This document shows, in pieces, positions 37,930-45,277 of a stretch of DNA of 64,000 bases. How positions within the stretch are numbered: the stretch's first letter is position 1; every line of letters starts with the position of its first letter. This DNA comes from CAIKZZ01 sp035524495 (lineage in GTDB: Bacteria; Pseudomonadota; Gammaproteobacteria; Steroidobacterales; Steroidobacteraceae). Both the position numbers and the translations under genes were made by a program. The stretch is from positions 1-64,000 of the forward strand of contig DATKOR010000051.1 in NCBI GenBank assembly GCA_035524495.1, written 5' to 3'. Below the pieces are notes generated by a model. It searched no databases. It saw only the letters and a list, made by a program, of their open reading frames with translations, and was not told where the DNA came from.

Positions 37930-38328
37930 CGAGGGCACTCCGAAGCCTCAGGTCCGGGATGCTAGGGACCGCGCCCGGCGCCGAGAACCGCTTTGTTGTT
38001 ATGACCCGATAACCGCGCGCTCCGGCCGACCGGGCGCAACCGCCCGCAAGGTCCCGAAGGGCCCCTGGAGTGGCGTTTTTCGCAGTGTTGCTGTACCTTG
38101 CGCGGCGGTTCGTGCCCCTTCCTCCTTTTCTGGCTCCTGCCGACCGGGTTCTCCGGATCCGGCACTGACACAAAAAGCGAAGTGAGTTCGATCCAAGGTG
38201 GCGGTCCCGTCCGTCTCCGGCGCGCCCGGCTAATCGCCGTCGCACCGGATGCGTTCGCTCCGCAGTTTGTTTCGGTCCCCGTCGTCCGGGTGCGCCCGGC
38301 GCGGGACCTCGTCAGTGAGTGATTGCAA
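37930..38328. other. Intergenic region between cysJ and the RRM gene, no supported gene
   Basis: About 400 bases between divergent genes. The cysJ-proximal part carries an inverted repeat (37998-38013) that may be a CysB-type site. The RRM-proximal 250 bases have no coding frame I would support, despite short open frames on both strands, and could be a long transcribed leader. A run of T (gtttttc) near 38075 and the GC-rich inverted elements near 38270-38310 may be regulatory, but I cannot assign a class. Confidence 0.4.
37998..38013. promoter_or_regulatory. Inverted repeat upstream of cysJ, candidate CysB-like operator
   Basis: GTTAT-N6-ATAAC is a perfect 5-base inverted repeat lying 69 bases upstream of the cysJ start in an unusually AT-rich patch. 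LysR-type activators such as CysB bind interrupted dyads of this kind. No cysB gene is in the window, so the assignment is inference. Confidence 0.35.
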
Positions 38329-38634
38329 ATGACTAAGATCTACGTGGGCAACCTGCCGTTTTCGGCCGATGAAGCCGCTGTCCGTCAGCTGTTCGAGCAG
38401 CACGGCAAGGTGGAGTCGGTTGCCCTGATTAACGACCGGGATACCGGTCGGCCGCGCGGCTTCGGCTTCGTCGAGATGTCGAGCGCCGACGCGCAGCGCG
38501 CCATCCAGAGCCTCAACGGGCAGAACATGGGGGGTCGTCCGCTGCGTGTGAATGAGGCGCAGGAGCGCGGCGGCGGCGGCGGTGGTGGTGGCCCCCGCGG
38601 CGGTGGCGGCGGCGGCGGCCCGCGTCGCTGGTGA
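38329..38634 (+). CDS. Glycine-rich RNA-binding protein (single RRM)
   Basis: 101 residues. One RRM with RNP2 IYVGNL at residues 4-9 and RNP1 RGFGFVEM at 43-50, followed by a glycine-rich tail (about 78-101) with interspersed Arg and Pro, ending GGPRRW. The bacterial proteins of this kind resemble the cold-induced Rbp family of cyanobacteria and are found in many proteobacteria; they are thought to bind RNA. The ATG at 38329 has no clear Shine-Dalgarno sequence and follows a long possible leader, which hints at translational control. A strong hairpin ends the unit 42 bases downstream. Confidence 0.9.
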   Translation: MTKIYVGNLPFSADEAAVRQLFEQHGKVESVALINDRDTGRPRGFGFVEMSSADAQRAIQSLNGQNMGGRPLRVNEAQERGGGGGGGGPRGGGGGGGPRRW

Positions 38635-38675
38635 GTGAGTCGCGCGGCCGCTAGGCCTCGCGATCCGACTCAAGA

Positions 38676-38703
38676 ACACAGGGCCGCGCGAGCGGCCCTG
38701 TGT
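38676..38703. terminator. Hairpin terminator between convergent RRM and modC genes
   Basis: A perfect 12-base stem, ACACAGGGCCGC pairing with GCGGCCCTGTGT, closes a GCGA tetraloop (GNRA type) on the plus strand. It is followed by GTTTC, with only a short T run. It lies 41 bases after the RRM stop codon and 32 bases beyond the convergent modC stop, so it probably serves both directions. Confidence 0.75.
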
Positions 38704-38735
38704 GTTTCGGTGGTGCCGGCTTCGCCGGCACCGGT

Positions 38736-39836
38736 TCAGGCGGGCGTGCGCGCGCGCCCGTACACGTGGCCCCGCAGTGACGCGGCCTTGACGAGCGCCC
38801 AGACCGGCTGCCCGGCCTTGAGCTCGAGCTCCTCGGCCGCGGCGCGCGTGATGCGCGCGAGCAGCCGCGAGCCGCCGACCTCGACGACGGCCAGAAGCGC
38901 GCCGTCCTCCTCATCGATCAGCGCTCCCAGCCGGCCCTGCAGCGCGTTGCGCACCGACAGCGCCCGCGGCCGCTCGGTCGCGAGGATCACGTCGCGCGCC
39001 AGGATCTGCAGCCGCAGGCGGCGGCCCACCACCGCGTCCCCGAGCGCGAGCCTGAGAGGCCCGCCGGCGGTCGCAACGCTCGCGAGCCCGCTCGCGGCAT
39101 CGACGCTCGCCACTTCGGCGTCGAGCACCGCGCCGACCGCCTCGCTGCCGACGATGCGCCGCAGGCGCGCGTCGAGGCTGAGCTCGGAGGGCGTCCCGCT
39201 CGCCCGGACGCGACCGTCCTCGAGCAGCACCACGTGGGTCGCGAGGCGCAGCACTTCGTCGTACTGATGGCTGACATACAGCATCGGAATCGCGTACCGG
39301 TCGCGCAGCGACTCGAGGTACGGCAGCACCTCGTCGCGGCGCGCGGCGTCGAGCGCCGCGAGCGGCTCGTCGAGGAGCAGCAGCTTCGGCTGCGACAGCA
39401 GCGCGCGCCCGAGCGCGACGCGCTGGCGCTCGCCGCCCGACAACTGGTGCACGCGCCGCCCGAGCAGCGGCGCTAGGCCGAGGAGTTCGACGATCTCCTC
39501 CTCTGCGGCGACCCCGGCTCCGGGCGGCGCACGGCGCGCGCCGTAGCCGAGATTCGCGCGCACGCCGAGGTGCGGGAAGAGCCGCAGGTCCTGGAACACG
39601 TAGCCGATGCGGCGCCGCTCGGTCGGCACGTCGATGCCGCGCGACGTGTCGAGCCAGGTGGTGCCGTCGAGGGCGATGCGCCCGCGCGAGGGCAGCAGGC
39701 CCGCGATCGCGCTCACGAGCGTGCTCTTGCCGCTGCCCGAGCGGCCGAAGATCGCGATCGCACCCGGCGTCGGCGCCGAGAACTCCGCCTCGAGCGTGAA
39801 GCCGTCGCGCACGACGCTGAGCCCGGCCTCGATCAC
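38736..39836 (-). CDS. modC: Molybdate ABC transporter ATP-binding protein
   Basis: 366 residues. Walker A GRSGSGKST at about 32-40, signature LSGGERQRVALGRALL, Walker B LLLLDEPLAALD and switch SHQYDEV are intact. The C-terminal part (from about 230) has two Mop/TOBE-like stretches (LQILARDVILA, ALQGRLGALIDEEDGALLAVVEVGGSRLLARIT, seen in parts) characteristic of ModC. It powers molybdate import through ModB. Start is GTG at 39836, one base after the modB stop. Molybdenum is needed for nitrate reductase or formate dehydrogenase-type enzymes; none is in the window. Confidence 0.92.
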   Translation of the reverse strand: MIEAGLSVVRDGFTLEAEFSAPTPGAIAIFGRSGSGKSTLVSAIAGLLPSRGRIALDGTTWLDTSRGIDVPTERRRIGYVFQDLRLFPHLGVRANLGYGARRAPPGAGVAAEEEIVELLGLAPLLGRRVHQLSGGERQRVALGRALLSQPKLLLLDEPLAALDAARRDEVLPYLESLRDRYAIPMLYVSHQYDEVLRLATHVVLLEDGRVRASGTPSELSLDARLRRIVGSEAVGAVLDAEVASVDAASGLASVATAGGPLRLALGDAVVGRRLRLQILARDVILATERPRALSVRNALQGRLGALIDEEDGALLAVVEVGGSRLLARITRAAAEELELKAGQPVWALVKAASLRGHVYGRARTPA

Positions 39837-39837
39837 G

Positions 39838-40524
39838 CTACGGGCCCAGCCGCGCGCGCAGACGGCGCGCGAGCCACTCGGCGAGCACGAGTCCGGCGAG
39901 CCCGAGCGCGAGCGACAGGATCGCGAGGCGCGCCGCCGCGCGGTCGCCGTCTGGCGCCTGGATCGCCGTGTAGAGCGCGAGCGGGAGCGTACGGGTCTCG
40001 CCGGGGATGTTGCTCGCGAAGGTGATCACCGCGCCGAACTCCCCGAGTCCGGCCGCGAACGCGGTCACGGCACCGGCGAGGATCCCGGGCGCCATCAGCG
40101 GCAGCGTGACGGTAGCGAACCGGTCGAAGGGTCCGGCCCCGAGCGTGCGCGCGGCCTCCTCGAGCCCGCGGTTCACGCCCTCGAGCGACAGGCGTATCGC
40201 CCGCACCATCAGCGGGAAGCTCATGACGGCGGTCGCGAGCGCGGCGCCTGCGGTCGTGAACGCGAGCCGGATGCCGAAGTGCGCGTACAGCCACCCGCCG
40301 AGCGGGCCGTGGCGTCCGAAGAGCACGAGCAAGAGGTAGCCGACGACGACCGGCGGCAGCACGAGTGGCAGGTGCACGAAGGCATCGAGCAGCGTGCGGC
40401 CGGCGAAGCGCGCGCGAACGAGCAGCCAGGCAACCGCCACCGCGACCGGCAGGCTCAGGCACACGCTCTCGGTCGCGACGATGAGGCTGAGCGTCAGTGC
40501 CGCCGCTTCGTCGGGCGTCAGCAC
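39838..40524 (-). CDS. modB: Molybdate ABC transporter permease
   Basis: 228 residues with five membrane segments and the permease coupling motif EEAARTLGAGPFDRFATVTLPLMAP near residues 142-166. Gly-rich AFAAGLGEFGAVITFASNIPGETRTLPLALY is typical of ModB. It forms the inner-membrane channel with ModC. Start GTG at 40524. The periplasmic binding protein ModA, usually just upstream, is missing here. Confidence 0.9.
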   Translation of the reverse strand: MLTPDEAAALTLSLIVATESVCLSLPVAVAVAWLLVRARFAGRTLLDAFVHLPLVLPPVVVGYLLLVLFGRHGPLGGWLYAHFGIRLAFTTAGAALATAVMSFPLMVRAIRLSLEGVNRGLEEAARTLGAGPFDRFATVTLPLMAPGILAGAVTAFAAGLGEFGAVITFASNIPGETRTLPLALYTAIQAPDGDRAAARLAILSLALGLAGLVLAEWLARRLRARLGP

Positions 40525-40615
40525 GTCACGGGTCCGGGCGCGATGGGGCCCCGCCGTTATCGCGACTGATTCGCATTCTCATCGACGCGACCCGCTCGGT
40601 CCGGGGCGCCGGCGC

Positions 40616-40990
40616 TCACGGCATCCGGATGCGACCGCCACCGGCCGGTGGCACGGCACCCGGTTCCGGGATCACGATCGAGGAGGCCGCCTCGCGCCGC
40701 AGCTGCTGCAGCTCGCGCATGGCATCGTCCATCGCGACGCGCGCGGCGTCGGCGAATTTCGCGATCGCCTCGGCGAGCGACTTTCCCTCGAGTTCAAAGC
40801 TGATCGGCAGCGTGCCCATCGGCGTCATCACCGAGATCTGTCCGACGTAGAGCGTCGGGCGCGCCGCATCGGCCGTGCCGTCGGCCTGCACCGGGACGAG
40901 CACGCGGATCGTGCCGACGCGCCGGTCGGTGTACATCTCCTCGCGGTAGACGCTCGTGGCGTCGAAGCGGGCTTCGGTCTGGGCATTCAT
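40616..40990 (-). CDS. Conserved hypothetical cytoplasmic protein
   Basis: 124 residues. Soluble, with an N-terminal beta-rich part (RVGTIRVLVPVQADGTADAARPTLYVGQISVMTPMG, seen in parts) and a long helix (EAIAKFADAARVAMDDAMRELQQLRREAAS), ending in a Pro/Gly-rich tail. No signal peptide. GGAG lies 8 bases before the ATG at 40990. I do not recognise a characterised family. It lies 91 bases upstream of modB on the same strand, in the place where modA would be expected, but is far too small and unlike a binding protein. Confidence 0.65.
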   Translation of the reverse strand: MNAQTEARFDATSVYREEMYTDRRVGTIRVLVPVQADGTADAARPTLYVGQISVMTPMGTLPISFELEGKSLAEAIAKFADAARVAMDDAMRELQQLRREAASSIVIPEPGAVPPAGGGRIRMP

Positions 40991-41069
40991 CGCAGTCTCC
41001 GGCCAAGGCTCGTTCAGACGCCCACCGTAGCAGACGGCGGCACGCCGCAGAAGCCGCGCGCCGCGGGCG

Positions 41070-43277
41070 CTAGTCGCCGTGTTGCGCACCCCCGCCGAAG
41101 CGAACGCTGAGGTCGGCACCGAAGGTGCGCGGGTCGCCGAGCTGCAGGTAGAGCTTGTTCGGATAGTCGGGGGGCTCGAGTCCGAAGTAGAAGCCGCGCA
41201 CCGGGTACTCCTTGTCGAGGAGGTTGCGGCCCCACAGATACGCCGACCAGCGCGCACCCTCCCAGCCGACCTTCGCGTTGAGGAGCGCGTAGGCGTGCGA
41301 GGTCGTCGGGTTCGGCGGCAGGTCGAAGTAGTAGGTCCCCATGCCGGTGACGTCGAGGCGCGCGAAGGCCCCCGAACGGCCGCGCAGCACGGCGTGCAGC
41401 GCTGCCTGCCAGCTCGGGGCGTTCGCGAGCGCGCGCGAGACGCTCGTCGTGCCGGTGTCGCCGACCCGTGTGAAGTCGTGGAACGCCGTCTGCAGGATCC
41501 CGAGCGTGCCGCCGACCGCGAGCGTCGAGGTCGCTTGCCACTCGATCGAGGCCTCGGCCCCGTCGTTCAAGCCGCGCGTCGCGTTGCCGGTGTAGTAGAC
41601 GAACAGGTTCGGGTTGTTCGGGTCGCTCTGCACGCTCGTCTTGATCTGCGCGTCGCGGCGCGCGAGCACGAAGACGTCGGCGTTCACGCTCAGCCGGTGA
41701 TCGAGGAGCGTCGCCTTGTAGCCGGCCTCGAGGTTCCAGTCGGCCTCGGGCCTGAACAGCGTCTCGTCGGGGCTCAAACCCTGGCTCAGGTTGAACCCGC
41801 CCGCCTTGTAGCCGCGGGCGAGCTGCAGGTAGAGCGACTGCGCCTGGCGCAGCCGAAAGTCGAGCGAGGCGTGGCCGCCCCACAGCCAGTCGGCCGGGCG
41901 GAAATCGTTGCTGCCGCTGACGACCGGGGGCTGCGTGGGGTCGAGCGGCAGGTCCGCGGTCACGTCCTGATAGCTCGCGGTGCGCCGCTCGCCGCGCAGC
42001 CCCGCCGACCAGCGCAGGCGCTCGCTGAAGTCGCCGTCGAGCACGCCGAACAGCGCGTAGTTGCGCGCGCGGTAGCCGCTCGTGACCCGCGCGTCGGCGT
42101 GGCAGGCCGGATCCGTCGGGTCGCAGAAGGTGCCGAGGCTCGTGTCCTCGAGCGTCTCGCGCAACTGCGCGGCGTACGCGCCGACGAGCCACGCGAAGCC
42201 GTGCTCGGCATCGGTGCCGAGGCGCAGCTCCGCGCTCTCGGTGCGGCGGTTGCGAAACTGCAGCTCGCTGAAGTTGTTGACGTACGGCGCCCAGTAGCCG
42301 GGGTTGCCCCAGTCGCCGTCGAAGCCGTACTTCACGCGGGTCTCGGCGTAGGTCGCGATGCCCGTGAGGGCCGCCGCCCCGAAACCGGAATAGCTCGCGC
42401 GCAGCGACGCCCCGCTCGAGTGCTGCGCGTCGACGCTCGGCTGGTCGGAGTGCGTGGTGCGCGTGTTGTCGGGCGCGTAGGCGTCGTAGCCGTCGTCGAG
42501 CTGCACGTGCAGCGCCGTCAGGTCAATGCGCAGCTGCTCGCTCGGCTCGAAGCGCCAGCGGCCGCGCAGCGTCAGCTCGTCGCGGCCGTTGGTGTCGTAA
42601 CGGTTGAGGTACACGTTGTGGTAGTAGCCGTCGCTCGTGTAGCGCTGCACCGCGAGCCGGAACGAGGAGTCGAGCGCGTCGACCGGCCCGGTGAGCATGC
42701 CGCCGACGCTGCGCGTGTTGTAGTCGCCGGCGCTGAGGTCGGCGCGTGCGCCAAACTCCCTCTCGGGCGCCGCGCTCGCGACGTAGATGAGCCCGGCGAG
42801 GGCGTTCGCGCCGTAGCGCGTGCCTTGCGGCCCGCGCAGCACCTCGACGCGGTCGACGTCGTACATCGTCGCCGCCCCGCCGAGCCCGCTGAAGTCGATG
42901 TCGTCGATCAGGAAGCCGATCGACGGATTCGGCGCGCCCTGGTACTGCTCGAGCTCGCCGATGCCGCGCAGCTGGAAATAGCGCGGCCGCTGGGTGTCGC
43001 CGGCCCAGTTGAGGTTCGGCACGAGCGCGAGCACGTCCCCGAAATGCTCCTGGCCGGCGTCCTTCAGCGTCGCGGCGTCGAGCACCGAGACGCTGCCGGC
43101 GATCGCGATCGCGGGCAGCGGTCGCAGCGTCGCCGTCACGATGACCTCGGCGAGCTCGCCTTCCTCGGCCCGTGCGGCCGCGGCCGCGAGCAGCGCGACG
43201 CCGAGCACGAGCGCAAGAGGGCGGGGGAAGCGGCTGGTTCTGCGGGCCTTGCGGCCCGTGGTGTTCGTCGAGTGCAT
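41070..43277 (-). CDS. TonB-dependent receptor under TPP riboswitch control, probable thiamin receptor
   Basis: 735 residues. Signal peptide to about residue 37 (AAAAARAEEG), TonB box EVIVTATL at 44-51, plug domain with MYDVDRVEVLRGPQGTRYGANALAG, and a long barrel. A complete TPP riboswitch ends directly at its start codon, so expression falls when thiamin pyrophosphate is plentiful. Genes under this riboswitch are for thiamin synthesis or uptake, so the substrate is most likely thiamin, a phosphate ester or a pyrimidine/thiazole precursor. The start at 43277 follows AGGGAG, part of the riboswitch 3' end. The substrate is inference from regulation. Confidence 0.92.
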   Translation of the reverse strand: MHSTNTTGRKARRTSRFPRPLALVLGVALLAAAAARAEEGELAEVIVTATLRPLPAIAIAGSVSVLDAATLKDAGQEHFGDVLALVPNLNWAGDTQRPRYFQLRGIGELEQYQGAPNPSIGFLIDDIDFSGLGGAATMYDVDRVEVLRGPQGTRYGANALAGLIYVASAAPEREFGARADLSAGDYNTRSVGGMLTGPVDALDSSFRLAVQRYTSDGYYHNVYLNRYDTNGRDELTLRGRWRFEPSEQLRIDLTALHVQLDDGYDAYAPDNTRTTHSDQPSVDAQHSSGASLRASYSGFGAAALTGIATYAETRVKYGFDGDWGNPGYWAPYVNNFSELQFRNRRTESAELRLGTDAEHGFAWLVGAYAAQLRETLEDTSLGTFCDPTDPACHADARVTSGYRARNYALFGVLDGDFSERLRWSAGLRGERRTASYQDVTADLPLDPTQPPVVSGSNDFRPADWLWGGHASLDFRLRQAQSLYLQLARGYKAGGFNLSQGLSPDETLFRPEADWNLEAGYKATLLDHRLSVNADVFVLARRDAQIKTSVQSDPNNPNLFVYYTGNATRGLNDGAEASIEWQATSTLAVGGTLGILQTAFHDFTRVGDTGTTSVSRALANAPSWQAALHAVLRGRSGAFARLDVTGMGTYYFDLPPNPTTSHAYALLNAKVGWEGARWSAYLWGRNLLDKEYPVRGFYFGLEPPDYPNKLYLQLGDPRTFGADLSVRFGGGAQHGD

Positions 43278-43366
43278 TCGGCTCCCTACGCCGGTACTAA
43301 CCGGATCAGGTTCAACGGGTTCGCAGCGTCGGCTGCGTCTCAGGCCCCAGCGGGCCACCCCAGCGA
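43278..43366 (-). promoter_or_regulatory. TPP riboswitch (THI element), translational type
   Basis: Read on the minus strand, all conserved parts are present: GGGGTG (43361-43356), CTGAGA (43343-43338), AACCCGTTGAACCTGATCC (from about 43320) and the 3' element GTACCGGCGTAGGGA (to about 43283). The outer P1 helix can form between TCGCT at 43366-43362 and AGCCGA at 43283-43278. The gene's Shine-Dalgarno AGGGAG (43287-43282) lies inside the conserved 3' core and the ATG follows within five bases. No terminator intervenes, so ligand binding should mask the ribosome-binding site directly. Confidence 0.93.
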
Positions 43367-43415
43367 GTCGCGAGAGGATACACGGACGGGCGGCGCGCGG
43401 GTACCGCCCGCGCGC

Positions 43416-43877
43416 CTAGCGCACCGGCAGCTCGCGCGACTTCTGCACGGTCCGCAGCGCAAAGCTCGAGTGCACGCGCGCGACGTGCGGCAGGCTCGTC
43501 AGGTGCCGGCTGTGCACGCGCTCGAAGTCGGCGGTGTCGGCGACGACGACGCGCAGCAGGTAGTCGAACTCGCCCGACATCAGATAGCACTCCATGATCT
43601 CGGGCACCTTGCGCACCGCCTGCTCGAAGGCGGCGAGGTCGGCGCGCTCCTGGCGCTCGAGCGTGATGCTGACGAAGACGTTGACGCCGAGCCCGGACTT
43701 CTGCTCGTTGAGCACCGCCGCGTAGCCCTCGATGAGGCCGGCGGCCTCGAGCGCGCGCACGCGCCTCAGGCACGCGGACTCGGACAGGCTGGCGCGCGCC
43801 GCGAGCTCGCTGTTGGTGATGCGGCCCTCGCGCTGCAGCGACTGCAGAATCACCCGGTCGTATCGGTCGAGCGGCAT
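43416..43877 (-). CDS. Lrp/AsnC-family transcriptional regulator (AldR-like position)
   Basis: 153 residues. N-terminal HTH (DRYDRVILQSLQREGRITNSELAARASLSESACLRRVRALE, seen in parts) and a C-terminal RAM ligand domain (VFVSITLERQ, MECYLMSGEFDYLLRVVVADTADFERVHSRHL). It is divergent from alanine dehydrogenase, the arrangement seen when Lrp-type regulators such as AldR respond to alanine and control ald. The intergenic region contains an AT-rich stretch suited to Lrp binding. Confidence 0.92.
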   Translation of the reverse strand: MPLDRYDRVILQSLQREGRITNSELAARASLSESACLRRVRALEAAGLIEGYAAVLNEQKSGLGVNVFVSITLERQERADLAAFEQAVRKVPEIMECYLMSGEFDYLLRVVVADTADFERVHSRHLTSLPHVARVHSSFALRTVQKSRELPVR

Positions 43878-43885
43878 TGGCAGAT

Positions 43886-43962
43886 CCTTGCTCTAAATTA
43901 AAATTGTACCGCAGAAAATTGCGCCGATGCCGCAATTGCTGCAGTGCGTTTGCAAGAGCCTG
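43886..43962. promoter_or_regulatory. AT-rich control region between lrp-like gene and ald
   Basis: Within otherwise GC-rich DNA, this stretch (TCTAAATTAAAATTGTACC, then CAGAAAATTGCGCC and GCCGCAATTGC) is strikingly AT-rich and contains repeated AAATT/AATTG half-sites. It lies between divergent starts, as expected for a promoter pair and Lrp-family binding sites. The exact promoters cannot be fixed by eye. Confidence 0.5.
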
Positions 43963-44012
43963 CGCACGGGCGATCGCTACAGTGGCGGCCCCTGACACGG
44001 CGGAGAGTCACG

Positions 44013-45128
44013 ATGCGCATCGGCGTCCCGAAGGAGATCAAGGTCCACGAGTACCGCGTCGGCCTGACGCCGGCCGGCGTGCGCGAGCTGGTCGCCGCGG
44101 GCCACGAGGTCGCGATCGAGTCGCACGCAGGCCTCGGCATCGGCATGGACGACGGCGAGTACCAGGCCGCCGGCGCGCGCATCCTGCCGGGACCGAAGGA
44201 CGTGTTCGACTTCGCCGAGCTCGTCGTCAAGGTCAAGGAGCCGCAGGCCTCCGAGTGCCAGGCGCTGCGCAAGGGTCAGGTGCTCTTCACCTACCTGCAC
44301 CTCGCCGCCGACAAGGCGCAGGCCGAGGGCCTGATCGCCTCGGGCGCGACCGCGATCGCCTACGAGACCGTGACCGCCGTCGACGGCAGCCTGCCGCTGC
44401 TGACGCCGATGAGCGAAGTCGCCGGGCGCATGTCGGTGCAGGTCGGCGCGACGTCGCTGCAGAAGGCCAACGGCGGCTTCGGCGTGCTGCTCGGCGGCGT
44501 GCCGGGCGTCGCGCCGGCGAAGGTCGTGGTGCTCGGCGGCGGCGTCGCCGGCACGCACGCGGCCGAGATGGCGGCCGGGCTGCGCGCGGACGTGACCGTC
44601 GTCGACCGCTCGCCGAAGCGGCTGCGCGAGCTCTCGGCGCAGTTCGGGGGCACCATCAAGACCGTGTACTCGACCGCGGATGCGATCGAGCGCCTGACAC
44701 GCGATGCCGACCTCGTCGTCGGCGCGGTGCTGGTCGTCGGCGCCGCGGCGCCAAAGCTCGTCACGCACGCAATGGTCAAGCGCATGAAGCCGGGCGCGGT
44801 GCTCGTCGACATCTCGATCGACCAGGGCGGCTGCTTCGAGACCAGCAAGCCGACGAGCCACGCCGCGCCCACCTACGTCGTCGACGGCGTGATCCACTAC
44901 TGCGTGACCAACATGCCGGGCGCGGTGCCACGCACCTCGACCTTCGCGCTGACGAACGCGACGCTGCCGTACGTGCGCGCGCTCGCCGACCACGGCTGGG
45001 AGCGGGCGCTTGCGGCTGATGCGGGCTTCGCGCGTGGTCTTAACGTACACGCCGGTCGCATCACGCATGAGGCGGTCGCGCGCGATCTCGGTCTTCCGTA
45101 CCAGCCCTACAGCGTCGCGCGCGGCTGA
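44013..45128 (+). CDS. ald: Alanine dehydrogenase
   Basis: 371 residues, normal length for Ald. N-terminal MRIGVPKEIKVHEYRVGLTP with the substrate-binding Lys/Arg region, catalytic His in VLFTYLHLAADK (near residue 96) and a GGGVAGTHAAEMA Rossmann motif at about 175-187, then the second catalytic Asp in ISIDQGGCFETSKPTSH (near 270). It interconverts alanine with pyruvate, ammonia and NADH. Start ATG at 44013 has GGAG 8 bases upstream. Divergent Lrp-like regulator nearby; a hairpin follows the stop codon. Confidence 0.95.
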   Translation: MRIGVPKEIKVHEYRVGLTPAGVRELVAAGHEVAIESHAGLGIGMDDGEYQAAGARILPGPKDVFDFAELVVKVKEPQASECQALRKGQVLFTYLHLAADKAQAEGLIASGATAIAYETVTAVDGSLPLLTPMSEVAGRMSVQVGATSLQKANGGFGVLLGGVPGVAPAKVVVLGGGVAGTHAAEMAAGLRADVTVVDRSPKRLRELSAQFGGTIKTVYSTADAIERLTRDADLVVGAVLVVGAAAPKLVTHAMVKRMKPGAVLVDISIDQGGCFETSKPTSHAAPTYVVDGVIHYCVTNMPGAVPRTSTFALTNATLPYVRALADHGWERALAADAGFARGLNVHAGRITHEAVARDLGLPYQPYSVARG

Positions 45129-45136
45129 GCCGCACT

Positions 45137-45197
45137 GTAACGCATCTGGTTACGCCGCCGCGGCGCTCGCGGCGGCGCTGCGGCCTATACGAATAGG
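45137..45197. promoter_or_regulatory. Inverted repeats in hydrogenase operon upstream region
   Basis: Two dyads flank the hairpin: GTAAC-N7-GTTAC (45137-45153) and CCTAT-N4-ATAGG (45184-45197), the second about 80 bases before the hupS start. Either could be an operator or part of a promoter for the hydrogenase operon. I do not see a sigma-54 -24/-12 element. Assignment is tentative. Confidence 0.3.
45153..45177 (+). terminator. GC-rich hairpin after ald, probable terminator
   Basis: A perfect 10-base stem CGCCGCCGCG with CGCGGCGGCG around a GCGCT loop begins 25 bases after the ald stop codon. No T-run follows, so its efficiency is uncertain; it may separate ald from the hydrogenase operon. 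Confidence 0.55.
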
Positions 45198-45277
45198 TCT
45201 CTGCCGCGCACAGGCGTCTCATCACCCCCGGTAATTCGGGCGCACGCATCCGCACCACGCGCCCGGCGGGGGTCGGA

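Noticed and set aside
38230..38679. 149-codon minus-strand frame opposite the RRM gene
   Set aside because: The repeated Ala/Thr stretch is the complement of the glycine-rich tail; RRM motifs on the plus strand are decisive.
40525..40615. Molybdenum-cofactor riboswitch before modB
   Set aside because: The gap is only 91 bases and shows none of the conserved Moco RNA structure.
41079..43901. 940-codon plus-strand frame over the TonB receptor
   Set aside because: Shadow of the minus-strand receptor and lrp-like genes; no protein motifs, and it reads through the TPP riboswitch.
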